This document shows positions 25,501 through 33,328 of a stretch of 38,387 nucleotides of DNA, in pieces. The stretch comes from JBJXHC01 sp046160825 (GTDB lineage Bacteria; Bacteroidota; Ignavibacteria; UBA10030; UBA6906). The stretch spans positions 1 to 38,387 of the forward strand of contig JBJXHC010000049.1 in the NCBI GenBank assembly GCA_046160825.1. The letters are read 5' to 3'. Numbering within the stretch: position 1 is the stretch's first letter; every line of letters begins with the position of its first letter. Below the pieces are notes generated by a model, which saw only the letters and a list, made by a program, of their open reading frames with translations, did not search any database and had not been told where the DNA came from. A program made the position numbers and the translations under genes.

Positions 25501-26026
25501 GGATGAGCACGTGATAAACCTGACCACAAGTTGGCGGTCGTTTTCGATTCAGTTTACCGCTGGCGGGTTCAATGGTACAGTGAATGACGCAAGACTGCGA
25601 TTCTGGCTTGCCCCATATGATGCGGCTGGCGATTACTACTTCTTCGACAATGTTGTCCTCGTCCCGATTTCAGCACCCGGTGGATCAGCAGGTAGCCCGG
25701 AGATGGAGTCGGAAGAAAACCCTGATTCGCCTGTGGAATACTCCTTGAATGATAATTATCCTAACCCATTCAACCCTTCCACAACTATATTATACAGCAT
25801 TCCTGAGGATGCCAGGGTTTCAATAGGAGTATATGATATCCTTGGTCGATTGGTTATTCAACTGACCGATGATCATCAACCGATGGGCACCTACCGGGTG
25901 ACATGGAACGGCACGAATGATGGAGGCCAAGCCGTTGCCAGCGGAATATACTTCTACAAAATGGATGCTCGCGGAAGTTCCGGAAAGACCTACTCGAACC
26001 TCAAGAAGATGGTATTGACGAAGTAA
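22577..26026 (+). CDS. Secreted multidomain glycoside hydrolase-like protein with T9SS tail (DUF4091)
   Basis: 1149 aa. A signal peptide (about 1-23) is followed by a beta-rich N-domain and a GH123-like/DUF4091 barrel (about 225-625). The barrel contains YMADEPGV near residue 380, whose Asp-Glu pair is the likely catalytic site, and RMKNWRRGAQDYEYLYLARQ, the DUF4091 signature. Next come an Ig-like domain (about 635-715), a CBM6-like module with QAEDFDNGGEEIAF and WVRGDEWLEYTVDI (about 717-870), a CBM4/9-like module starting NLINNPSFESGTSGWTF (about 880-1045) and the type IX sorting tail with NYPNPFNPSTTILYSIP (from about 1055). Probably exported to the surface to cleave a glycan; the substrate is unknown. 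Confidence 0.85.
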   Translation: MRSLRMALIVMSLGLGVYQSHAQLGIARVWAIDDGEKIQRNKINYPAANGTNNPVWSGSQISLFGARNEVVAFQLIVQGSLLGATGVNVRLDSLTKSSTPAYTIKNTGGFGDPYNYAGKKIEMFVEHYQNVTNRSSASFLWWGSARPLPDIDFTSYMPEQLVPFESPAGNRTHGQGGAPFSVPLLANQAVWVDIYIPRETPAGSYAGILRVTENSTVRYSLPVKLKVYDFMLSDTTHLHSMAHIDFPGIVGRHGVTKWSSQYWSLMKKYYAMGHRHRLDVTDGRLTLSNFTANLGSMYTGTYYTPANKYEGPGEGVGNLTYSIGTYDQPRSAGSPDRGSISGFTYDSDLAVFKATWQSASNQWVNWFEANAPATRIHKYMADEPGVTTDSSIFKDIRRKAGWLKTNPGSGRRLRTLATSNIRPDLRGSIDIWMGSGQSGYVYGAANPYPGGYVISAANAARARGELAGFYNGSAPSFGTQALDAPATHMRVNPWIAWKYKADMYYLWYVNHWGDEGGTPIDPWKGDKRNQIWGDGSFIYAGQNKNSTLGNDRGLAGPIAGIRMKNWRRGAQDYEYLYLARQMGINVSALVDSLVPEAFDQAPQNEQATFAQRGYRFEKFRRQLADLLEGTPNPAPSGVLTATPNSLPVGGGNVTLSWSSTNTTSASLDNGIGQVPTNGSLTVLVDTSTTFVLTLNNAQGTSTTSAFVAVGDTDPQTPFLGSPFAIPGTVQAEDFDNGGEEIAFSDTDPSNQGGVYRATGVDLQATTDVGGGYNIAWVRGDEWLEYTVDIAQSGAYIIDTRVASTSGGGTIHIEFNGVDKTGPIAIPATGGWQSWQTISKSGIELDSGRQVMRIVAENIGSVTSKGNINFVSIISDDPVPVTNLINNPSFESGTSGWTFHTDRTGTFSSDGPGVDGPNAAKIRITRQGENVQLYQSGVSLQSGVSYRLTFSAYSSTGHNLSVWMHKQGSPYTNYGLDEHVINLTTSWRSFSIQFTAGGFNGTVNDARLRFWLAPYDAAGDYYFFDNVVLVPISAPGGSAGSPEMESEENPDSPVEYSLNDNYPNPFNPSTTILYSIPEDARVSIGVYDILGRLVIQLTDDHQPMGTYRVTWNGTNDGGQAVASGIYFYKMDARGSSGKTYSNLKKMVLTK

Positions 26027-26051
26027 TTCTGGGGGGACGGGGGGAAAGACG

Positions 26052-26090
26052 GCGGGTAGAGATGGGAACACTCTGCCCGCTGTTGTTATT
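26052..26090 (+). terminator. Terminator after the secreted protein, possibly bidirectional
   Basis: GCGGGTAGAG and CTCTGCCCGC form a 10-bp stem (one G-U) with a 9-nt loop, followed by a moderately T-rich run. The DUF3098 gene converges on it from the other side. Confidence 0.7.
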
Positions 26091-26158
26091 GCTCACCGAC
26101 GATTGGTGGGAAAATTAGCAGGACTTTAAGTCAAGCTTTTTCCTACAACCGCGAAGCC

Positions 26159-26440
26159 TTAAGCAACTTCTTTGGAGGAGTCCGTGGTTTCAACCACAGT
26201 ATGAGATTTCTTGTAGAGGATTCCCAGCGGAATTACAACACAATACCCCAACACGAGTAAGATTGGGGCTGCGTAGAGTGGGAGAAATCCCTCAACACTT
26301 CCTTCGTTCATCGCCAAGTATCCCAGCAGGATCAACAGTACACCAACACCGAGGATAACGAAGTTGTCCCGGTTTAGAGGGAATACGTCATCGCGAGAAA
26401 CACGTTTTCGCACCTCTCGTTTCTTTATTATCTTTGCCAT
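26159..26440 (-). CDS. DUF3098-like two-helix membrane protein
   Basis: 93 aa. A basic N-terminus (KKREVRKRVSRDD) precedes VFPLNRDNFVILGVGVLLIL, which matches the DUF3098 opening pattern, then LGYLAMNEGSVEG. A second membrane segment (LLVLGYCVVIPLGILY) follows. The family is found in Bacteroidota/Chlorobiota, often near cell-division or export genes, with no known function. The ribosome-binding site GGGAG lies about 8 nt before the ATG. Confidence 0.75.
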   Translation of the reverse strand: MAKIIKKREVRKRVSRDDVFPLNRDNFVILGVGVLLILLGYLAMNEGSVEGFLPLYAAPILLVLGYCVVIPLGILYKKSHTVVETTDSSKEVA

Positions 26441-26484
26441 GGATCAATCTCCCGAATGAGATGGAAAACACCTGCAAATGTTCT

Positions 26485-26519
26485 AACAAAAAGCCCAGCG
26501 TTGGGGGGAACGCCGGGCT
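26485..26519 (-). terminator. Intrinsic terminator upstream of the DUF3098 gene
   Basis: On the minus strand AGCCCGGCGTT and AACGCTGGGCT form an 11-bp stem with one mismatch, then TTTTTGTT. It lies 45 nt before the DUF3098 start and downstream of a promoter-like sequence, so it may end a short RNA or act as an attenuator. Confidence 0.75.
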
Positions 26520-26572
26520 CGACCATGTATTTACAACAGTCAGGGGAGAAACTGTCGTAGAGGTCAGGCGTA

Positions 26573-26600
26573 AATTTACACAATTCACTCTTATTGTCAA
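26573..26600 (-). promoter_or_regulatory. Promoter-like sequence upstream of the DUF3098 gene
   Basis: On the minus strand TTGACA (26595-26600), a 16-nt spacer and TAAATT (26573-26578). Transcription would start near 26566, giving a leader of about 125 nt to the DUF3098 start, with a terminator inside it. Confidence 0.55.
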
Positions 26601-26660
26601 GGACAAAATTATGAAGAACCTCTATAGGTTCACGAGAAGGATGGTCTGCAAGTGAAGAAA

Positions 26661-27359
26661 TTATGACTTCACTACCCCATCAACGATCTTTATCACCTTG
26701 TCGGCCTGTTTTGCCAGTGCCTCGTTATGAGTAACAACGACAAACGTTTGCCCATGTTCCACGCTCAATGCTCGGAGTAATTCATGGAGCGATTGTGCAT
26801 TGGCGGTATCCAGGTTACCCGAGGGTTCATCCGCAAGAATAACCTTGGGACTGTTCATTAGCGCCCTTGCAACTGCCACTCTTTGCAATTCTCCGCCCGA
26901 GAGTTTTGACGGACGGGTCTCTGCCCGTTCGCGTAGTCCTACCTGGTCGAGGAGCATCATTGCGCGATCACGGACATCCGGCAACTTTGCACCACCGATG
27001 AGTGCCGGCATGGCCACGTTTTCCAGCGCGCTAAACTCCGGCAGTAAGTGGTGGAATTGAAAAACAAATCCGATCCATTTGTTCCGGAAGCGGGCGAGTT
27101 CTTCATCCTTGAGTGCAAAGACGTCGGCACCGTCATAATGAACCGTACCGGACGTGGGACGATCGAGCGTTCCCATCACATGCAGCAATGTACTCTTGCC
27201 CGCGCCCGACGCACCAACGATCGCCACGATTTGTCCACGCGCAACTGACATGGTAACACCCCGCAGCACATACAGCTTCCCTTCTTTTCCATCAATCGGG
27301 AAGATACGAGTAACGGAATCAACGGCGATCAGTATGTCTTCCGGCTTCTTTTTTGCCAT
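26661..27359 (-). CDS. lolD: ABC transporter ATPase, LolD/MacB type
   Basis: 232 aa from ATG 27359, which overlaps the permease stop as TGATG and is preceded by GGGAG. Motifs: Walker A GASGAGKST, Q-loop VFQFHHLLPEFSALENV, signature LSGGELQRVAVARAL, Walker B VILADEPSGNLD and H-loop VVTHNEAL. The LLPEFxALENV form of the Q-loop region is typical of LolD/FtsE-type ATPases. With the two adjoining permeases it should move lipoproteins from the inner membrane toward the outer membrane; a MacB-like role cannot be excluded. Confidence 0.88.
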   Translation of the reverse strand: MAKKKPEDILIAVDSVTRIFPIDGKEGKLYVLRGVTMSVARGQIVAIVGASGAGKSTLLHVMGTLDRPTSGTVHYDGADVFALKDEELARFRNKWIGFVFQFHHLLPEFSALENVAMPALIGGAKLPDVRDRAMMLLDQVGLRERAETRPSKLSGGELQRVAVARALMNSPKVILADEPSGNLDTANAQSLHELLRALSVEHGQTFVVVTHNEALAKQADKVIKIVDGVVKS

Positions 27360-28588
27360 CACTCCCACCTCAGAGAACTGACGGGCAGCATTCTTGCCGC
27401 GCGCATCGCGGGATACAACGACGCGAGCGAACTCAGCAGCATTGATGCAGCAGACACGGAAATGAAATCACCCCATCGTATTTCGACCGGTATCGCGGGG
27501 ATAATATACACCGTGGGATCAAGCGGAAAAAGCTGAAAATGAATCTGCGCCAGACACACCCCGAGACCGAGGATGATTCCAATGACGGTACCAAGGGTTC
27601 CGACGAGCACACCCTCAAACATAAAAAGCCGGGCAATACTTCCGTTCGTTGCACCGAGCGCCTTGAGGATTCCGATGTCCCTCCTCTTTTCGATTACACC
27701 CATGGTGAGTGAGCCAAGGACATTGAATGTCGCCACTCCCACAATCAAACAAAGAATAACGTACGCCGCCCAGCGTTCAATTTGCATCACGGAATACAGA
27801 TCCCGGTGCAGGTCGTACCAGGACGAAACCACGAATCGACCATGCAATCGTTCTTCCAACGCAACCTTGAACTCCTCAGCCTCATCAATACTCCGCAGCC
27901 GCATTTCAATCCCACTGAAGGTGTTGCGATATTGAAACAGAGTCCGCGCAGCATCAATCGCTACAAACGCATAGTGTGCATCATAGTCCTTGTTGTTGGA
28001 ATCGTATATTCCGGCCACGCGGAATTTCTTCATCAACGGCTGACCGAACTGCAGCATCATCGCATCCACACCCACAGGACTGACCACTGTCACTTCGGTG
28101 CCAACGGTTGCGCCGAGTCGATCAGCGAGCGAGAGGCCGAGAACAATACCGGGTAACACCGGATCGTTCTCGAATGTGAATTCACCGAGCACGATGCTTT
28201 CCTTCACTCCCGAAACTTTGTCGATCGTTGAGTCGATGACGCCACGAACGTACACCACGCGACTGAGATCCGAACCCAACAGCAATGCCTTACTGGCAAT
28301 AAAGGGCGACCAGCCTGCAATTTGCGGGTCGCTTTGCAAGAGAGTAACAAGGCTGTCATCCAACACCATTGACGTTCCCTTGGCAGGTTCCACGCGGATG
28401 TGCGGGTCGAACGCGACAAGCACGTTGGTCACAACACTGTTGAATCCGTTGAACACTGAGAGCACGATGATCAGCGCCGCCACACCGACGGTAATGCCGA
28501 TGATCGACACCATCATGATGATGTTGATGAAACGCAGTTGGCGCTTTGAGCGGAGGTACCGTTGTGCAATGAGGCGCTCGTACAGCAT
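27359..28588 (-). CDS. LolC/LolE-type ABC permease (second of two)
   Basis: 409 aa from ATG 28588, which overlaps the previous stop as TGATG. Structure: a short cytoplasmic start (LIAQRYLRSKRQLRFINIIM), a first membrane helix, a large periplasmic domain (about 50-270) and three C-terminal helices of the FtsX type, with EKRRDIGILKALGATNGSIA between them. Both permease genes here have this LolC/E layout. Translation is coupled to both neighbours, so the exporter is made as one unit. Confidence 0.9.
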   Translation of the reverse strand: MLYERLIAQRYLRSKRQLRFINIIMMVSIIGITVGVAALIIVLSVFNGFNSVVTNVLVAFDPHIRVEPAKGTSMVLDDSLVTLLQSDPQIAGWSPFIASKALLLGSDLSRVVYVRGVIDSTIDKVSGVKESIVLGEFTFENDPVLPGIVLGLSLADRLGATVGTEVTVVSPVGVDAMMLQFGQPLMKKFRVAGIYDSNNKDYDAHYAFVAIDAARTLFQYRNTFSGIEMRLRSIDEAEEFKVALEERLHGRFVVSSWYDLHRDLYSVMQIERWAAYVILCLIVGVATFNVLGSLTMGVIEKRRDIGILKALGATNGSIARLFMFEGVLVGTLGTVIGIILGLGVCLAQIHFQLFPLDPTVYIIPAIPVEIRWGDFISVSAASMLLSSLASLYPAMRAARMLPVSSLRWE

Positions 28589-29805
28589 CAGGCGAACCGG
28601 ATGGCATTGATGGGATTCAGCCCGGAGGCAAGCCGTGCCGGAAGAAGTGAACTGACAACACACAAACCGATGCTGACAAGGGAGACGATGATAAAATACT
28701 CCGGACGCAAGAGGATTGGCACTGACGTCATGAAATAAATATCACTGGGAAGTGAGAAGAACCCGAGTTCGAGTTGTAAATAGCAGAGGATAAATCCGAG
28801 AGCATTCCCGATAAGCGTACCGGTGATTGCGATGGTCAGTCCCTGCCGGAGAAAAATGCGCGCAATCCCCCATCGTGTCGCACCGAGCGCAATCAGTACG
28901 CCGATTTCCCGCGTTTTCTCCAGCACCATCATCAACAAGGTGCCGATGATATTCACCGTGGCGACGATAATAATCAGACCAAGGATAATGGGAACCGGTT
29001 CCTTTTGCAGTTCAATCCACGTAAACAGATTGCGGTAGTTTTGGAAGACCGTTCGTCCATAGTGCGGATATCCGAGCAACTGCTCGATTTTCGATGCGAC
29101 CACTTCGGCGCTGTCCACGTCGGTGAGAAGGATATCATAGCCGGAGATGGTATTCCCCATTTGAAACACGCTCTGCGCATCTTCAATGGATGTGAAGGCA
29201 TAGACGTCATCGTACTCCGCCATGCCACTCTCATATATTCCCGACACACGGAACTGCCTTGCGCGCATTTGCCCGATGTCCACTCCACGGCCGATACCGA
29301 AGACGGTCGCCTTGTCTCCAATAGAAAGCGAAAGCTTGCGCGCAAGTTTCCTTCCTATAACAAGACTTGGCAATGTGCCGGGCTGCCGGCTGACTTCGTA
29401 TTTCCCCTGCACAATAAATCTTCCCACGGAAGAAAAGTCCCGGACGGGATCCAAGCCTTTCAGAAATATACCGTCAACGGATTCGCGGGATCTGATGAGA
29501 GCCTCACGCGAAACAAATGGTGCGACTCCCTGCACTTCCTCGATGCTGTCCTCGATAAGGAGGGCGTTCTGAATGTGGTTGGTCAGCGGGATGCTTTGGA
29601 ATCCTTGTATCTGCACGTGACTCGTAAAGCCGATCACCTTTTGTGTGATCTCCCTTTCAAAACCCCCAAGCACCGAGAGAGTAATGATAAGAGCCGCCGT
29701 ACCGAGTGCGACTCCGGTGATTGCTATTGCTGTAATGAAGGAAATGAAACCGTTGTTGTTGCGGGATTGGAGATATCTGCGGGCGATGAATGAGGAATAA
29801 GACAT
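28588..29805 (-). CDS. LolC/LolE-type ABC permease (first of two)
   Basis: 405 aa with the same layout as its neighbour: FIARRYLQSRNNNGFISFIT, first helix, periplasmic domain, then EKTREIGVLIALGATRWGIA and three C-terminal helices, ending GLNPINAIRFA. It is an FtsX-family permease expected to form a heterodimer with the next gene product. It begins 6 nt after the prfB stop, so it may be co-transcribed with prfB. Confidence 0.9.
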   Translation of the reverse strand: MSYSSFIARRYLQSRNNNGFISFITAIAITGVALGTAALIITLSVLGGFEREITQKVIGFTSHVQIQGFQSIPLTNHIQNALLIEDSIEEVQGVAPFVSREALIRSRESVDGIFLKGLDPVRDFSSVGRFIVQGKYEVSRQPGTLPSLVIGRKLARKLSLSIGDKATVFGIGRGVDIGQMRARQFRVSGIYESGMAEYDDVYAFTSIEDAQSVFQMGNTISGYDILLTDVDSAEVVASKIEQLLGYPHYGRTVFQNYRNLFTWIELQKEPVPIILGLIIIVATVNIIGTLLMMVLEKTREIGVLIALGATRWGIARIFLRQGLTIAITGTLIGNALGFILCYLQLELGFFSLPSDIYFMTSVPILLRPEYFIIVSLVSIGLCVVSSLLPARLASGLNPINAIRFA

Positions 29806-29811
29806 TCAGAC

Positions 29812-30922
29812 TTACCCGGATCCTTTCGCACTGAACTCCATCAGATACGCTTTGATGAATTCATCAATGGCGCCATCCATTACCGCCTGCACGTTGCTTG
29901 TTTCCACATCGGTCCTGTGATCTTTCACCATGTTGTATGGATGAAACACATACGAACGAATCTGGCTCCCCCATTCAATCTTCTTCTTTGTGCTCTCAAT
30001 GGCACTGAGCCGGGCTTCTTCCTCTTCCTTCCGTTTCTGGTAGAGTTGCGACTTCAACATTTTCAATGCCCGCTCTTTATTCTGGAACTGCGACCGCTCT
30101 TGCTGGCAAGCGACCACAATACCTGACGGCATGTGAGTGATGCGCACCGCCGTCTCCACTTTGTTGACGTTCTGTCCCCCCTTGCCGCCGGCACGGTATG
30201 TATCAATCTTCAGATCGACAGGGTTAATTTCGATTTCAACATCATCTTCCATTTCAGGATAGACAAAGACGGAGGCGAATGAAGTGTGCCGACGTGCGTT
30301 GGAATCAAACGGCGAGATGCGAACAAGGCGATGGACCCCGTTCTCCGCTTTCAGATAGCCATAGGCAAACTTGCCGAGGATCTCAACGGTTGCACTCTTG
30401 ATGCCTGCACCGTCGCCGTCAAGCCTGTCAACAAGAGAAACCTTGTAGCCTTTCTGCTCGGCCCACCGCATGTACATGCGCAGGAGCATCTCGGCCCAAT
30501 CCTGCGATTCGGTTCCACCAGCGCCGGAATGGATATTGAGGATTGCATTCCTCTCGTCATCCTCACTACTCAGCATGTTCCGGAATTCAAGATCGGCAAT
30601 GCCCTGTTCGACGGTTGCAAGCTCTTTATCGATCTCTTTGGCAAGCGAGACGTCGCCGGATTCCTCGGCGAGTTCGATGAGCGAAGCGGCATCCGTCAGG
30701 GTTCGGTCAAGGACATTCCATCCATCCACCCATTCCTTTACACCGCTGATCTGTCGCATTTTCTTCTGGGCGGCAACATTATCATCCCAGAAGTTCGGAA
30801 CCTCGGTTTGCTTTTGAAGCTCGGCGAGATTCTTTTCCCGCTCATCCAAGTCAAAGATAACCTCGGAGTGCGAGGAGCTTTTTTTTCAGTTCCTTAACGT
30901 TTTCTTTTTGATCTTCAAACAT
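29812..30922 (-). CDS. prfB: Peptide chain release factor 2, programmed +1 frameshift
   Basis: RF2 ends translation at UGA and UAA. It starts at ATG 30922 (GAGG upstream). After 23 codons (ending ALRGYL) comes TGA at 30853-30851 in the classic context CTT-TGA-C; skipping one base at 30853 continues DLDEREKNLAELQKQ to the end, 369 aa in all. An internal GAGG at 30861-30864 acts as the stimulating Shine-Dalgarno. The peptidyl-transferase motif GGQ is in RAGGKGGQNVNKVETAVRIT. Autoregulation: low RF2 lets the ribosome shift, high RF2 ends translation at the TGA. Confidence 0.95.
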
Positions 30923-30941
30923 TTTCGCCTCAGATTGTACT

Positions 30942-31436
30942 TCAACTATTTTTTCTCAGCAGTTCCGATAAGAATATCCTGTCAAGTTTATCCTTCTCGC
31001 GCATGCTCTGCTTCAGCCGCCATAGTAACTCCGGGCTGGCGAAAGGAATTCTCACACCGTCAAGCTTTGTGAATTCTATTTGCGGCTCCGCCTCTTTGAA
31101 ATTTACCCCACATGCTTTGAGCATGAGATCCACTACGAACTCATCCGCTATTCGTACAACCTGATACTGTTGAAGCTCCCCCTCCTTCAAATCAGTAATG
31201 GCCTGATCAGGCAGGTGCATGAGCGCCTTTCTCACGCGACCTAGATTCTCATTCGAATCGTCCAGGAGAAGGTCAATATCCTCCGTCGCACGCGAGAAAC
31301 CAGCATGCAGAATTGCCATTCCGCCAATGACAATGTAACGAGCACCGGCCTCGTTTAACTTCCGGCAGAGGAAAACTAGGTCGTCGGTGCTTGGTGGCCT
31401 GGACTCCGGCGCCTTGTCAGCATTTTGATCGTCCAT
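30942..31436 (-). CDS. Nucleotidyltransferase-fold protein (DUF6036/AbiEii-like)
   Basis: 164 aa. NTase signature: AGARYIVIGGMAILHAGFSR and TEDIDLLLDDS (GG followed by DxD-type DID), then FVVDLMLKACG supplying a third acidic residue, and a helical end ELLWRLKQSMREKDKLDR. It is the small NTase fold seen in AbiEii-type and related toxin or antitoxin systems; whether it transfers a nucleotide to RNA, DNA or protein is unknown. It overlaps the preceding small gene by 61 nt (its start lies inside that gene), which suggests tight co-expression. Confidence 0.8.
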   Translation of the reverse strand: MDDQNADKAPESRPPSTDDLVFLCRKLNEAGARYIVIGGMAILHAGFSRATEDIDLLLDDSNENLGRVRKALMHLPDQAITDLKEGELQQYQVVRIADEFVVDLMLKACGVNFKEAEPQIEFTKLDGVRIPFASPELLWRLKQSMREKDKLDRIFLSELLRKNS

Positions 31437-31600
31437 TCCTGACTCTCTTCAAAGGTTTTAAAGCGATGGACACCTTTCGGAACAAAGGGCTTATCCCCAC
31501 GCAATTTGATCGCAAGTTTCAAAAAATCATTGGCAGACGCTATCCCACGCTTGCCTGGTCTCCGATTCCCAATGATTTTGATTTCTTTGTGGGGTGTCAT
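31376..31600 (-). CDS. Small protein paired with the nucleotidyltransferase
   Basis: 74 aa from ATG 31600. I do not recognise a named domain, but FVPKGVHRFKTFEESQEWTI with a basic tail (KMLTRRR) resembles small proteins I have seen directly upstream of NTase-fold genes. It begins 7 nt after the AtuA-like small-subunit gene and its end overlaps the NTase gene. It could be an antitoxin or a DNA-binding regulator; this is inference. Confidence 0.65.
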   Translation of the reverse strand: MTPHKEIKIIGNRRPGKRGIASANDFLKLAIKLRGDKPFVPKGVHRFKTFEESQEWTIKMLTRRRSPGHQAPTT

Positions 31601-31607
31601 TCCAATT

Positions 31608-31931
31608 CTATATCTTTTCGTCGATATCCAATTCCATCCGGAGCATGGCACTGCTGAGCGTCTTGCCCTGAGCGTCGTTCTTCAGGGATTTTGTGCCGCC
31701 ACCACCAAGTGACTCGTGAAGGAGAAAATTGATCGCCCAGAGATTCTCCATTTCGAAGCGCTCGACCTTCCCAAGTGCAATGCCTTCAAAGTGTTTTTTC
31801 ACTCTTTCAACGGTCAGGTACTTCACGAGCAGCGGATAGTATTCCTGCTTTCGCGCTATCACTCCAACATTTCCGGTGTCTCCTTTGTCCCCTGAACGGG
31901 CGTGGGCAATGTCAATCAGTCGTATTTTCAT
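31608..31931 (-). CDS. AtuA-like small domain protein (C-terminal part of the DUF1446 family)
   Basis: 107 aa from ATG 31931, overlapping the upstream stop as ATGA. MKIRLIDIAHARSGDKGDTG is the characteristic opening, followed by NVGVIARKQEYYPLLVKYLT and ENLWAINFLLHESLGGGGTK. In many bacteria this domain is fused to the larger DUF1446 protein; here it is a separate gene. Role within the complex is unknown. Confidence 0.88.
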   Translation of the reverse strand: MKIRLIDIAHARSGDKGDTGNVGVIARKQEYYPLLVKYLTVERVKKHFEGIALGKVERFEMENLWAINFLLHESLGGGGTKSLKNDAQGKTLSSAMLRMELDIDEKI

Positions 31932-33289
31932 GATTGCTCCACCACAACTACAGGAATCACGGCACTCTTTGGCATGAGCGCCGGCCAATACGCGACAACT
32001 TCGCTTGGCTTCGGTCTGCCACCGGCAAAACCCGTAACTCCAGGCGGACCGGTGAGAATTAACGGGGCCAACTCCATCCCAAATCTTTCAACTGACTTGT
32101 AGTCCGACCCTCTAACTCCAATACGTAGAAGAACTTCATTGACTTCATTTGGGAGGACGGAGAGCGGTCCAAAGCACGAGTTGTAGCCGAGGAACTCCGC
32201 TCGTATCTCATCGAACTTCAATCCAAGATCAGCGAGACGTGTCCGGAGAATACCTTCCGCAGCCTTCGCTTTATCAAGCGCATCCGGCCAGGCATACGTC
32301 AGTGTGCCGATCGCGGTATAGCCGTCGAGATAGGACATGGAGACCTTGTAGAACTCTGTTGCCGGCTTGCCCTTAACTCCATCCATCTTTACCCTGTTAG
32401 CACCTGCACTCTCAAGTCTAATACTGGTGAAGTCAGCGACACAATCCGGAGTGATATAACTCTTCGGATCCCCAATCTCATACATTAGTTGTTCTTTCAC
32501 TGTTTGCATGGAAACAAGTCCGCCGGTGTTTTCATGCTTTGTAATCACCACTTCGCCATTCGGATATGCCTCAGCGATGGGAAAGCCGATGTGTGCGAGG
32601 TCCGGCACAGCTCTCCAGTCTGCTGAAAAATTCCCGCCACTCGCCTGTCCGCCACACTCTAGAATGTGTCCGGCAACCGTGCCGGCAGCGATCTTATCCC
32701 ACTCGTCCTGCTTCCACCCGAATTCGTAGATCATGGGAGCAAGCGTAAGCCCCGTATCGGTCGTCCTGCCGGTGATAACAATCTGTGCTCCCTGTCGAAG
32801 GGCCTCAACAACAGGCCACGCGCCAAAGTACACATTCGCACTCATTGCCCGGTCAATCATGGTGGAGAGCGGTTCGCCTGTCTCCATGTTGGCGAGTTTG
32901 ATTCCTCTTGATTGGAGATCGGACAATTGATCGAGAATGTCATCGCCGAGTACAACCCCGATCTTCAACCCCTTGATCCCCAGCTTTTGTGCCACTTTGA
33001 AGATTGCATCGCGGCACGCAGTGGGATTGACGCCGCCGCCGTTAGTAATGACTTTGATGTTCTTCTCGACAATTGTCGGGAGAATCTTCTCCATCAAAGG
33101 CACGAGGTCCTTGGCATAGCCGAGGTTCGGGTCTTTGCGCTTCTGTTTCTGCATGATGGACATGGTCACCTCGGCGAGGTAGTCCATCATCATATAGTCG
33201 ACAGGGCCTTTGGTGACCTGGTCGATCGGCGCTGTGAGCAGATCGCCCCAGAAACCCTGGCCGCTTGCTATTCGAATGTGAGATTTCAA
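31928..33289 (-). CDS. Acyclic terpene utilisation AtuA-like protein (DUF1446)
   Basis: 453 aa. Diagnostic segments: IRIASGQGFWGDLL, VDYMMMDYLAEVTMSIMQKQ, VITNGGGVNPTACRDAIFKV, VITGRTTDTGLTLAPMIYEF and PPGVTGFAGGRPKPSEVVAY near the end. The family was named from terpenoid (citronellol/geraniol) breakdown but is widespread, and the reaction is not established. The only start is TTG 33289, without a ribosome-binding site, directly behind a heptamer repeat. Its stop overlaps the small-subunit start, so they are probably partners. Confidence 0.9.
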   Translation of the reverse strand: MKSHIRIASGQGFWGDLLTAPIDQVTKGPVDYMMMDYLAEVTMSIMQKQKRKDPNLGYAKDLVPLMEKILPTIVEKNIKVITNGGGVNPTACRDAIFKVAQKLGIKGLKIGVVLGDDILDQLSDLQSRGIKLANMETGEPLSTMIDRAMSANVYFGAWPVVEALRQGAQIVITGRTTDTGLTLAPMIYEFGWKQDEWDKIAAGTVAGHILECGGQASGGNFSADWRAVPDLAHIGFPIAEAYPNGEVVITKHENTGGLVSMQTVKEQLMYEIGDPKSYITPDCVADFTSIRLESAGANRVKMDGVKGKPATEFYKVSMSYLDGYTAIGTLTYAWPDALDKAKAAEGILRTRLADLGLKFDEIRAEFLGYNSCFGPLSVLPNEVNEVLLRIGVRGSDYKSVERFGMELAPLILTGPPGVTGFAGGRPKPSEVVAYWPALMPKSAVIPVVVVEQS

Positions 33290-33293
33290 TTGA

Positions 33294-33328
33294 GGATTCG
33301 GGATTGTGGATTCTCGATTTTGGATGTT
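33294..33328. repeat. Heptamer repeat, 5 units between aspS and the DUF1446 gene
   Basis: Plus-strand units are GGATTCG, GGATTGT, GGATTCT, CGATTTT and GGATGTT with a strict 7-nt period. The array spans the whole gap and its edge touches the aspS stop codon (33327-33329). Confidence 0.85.
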
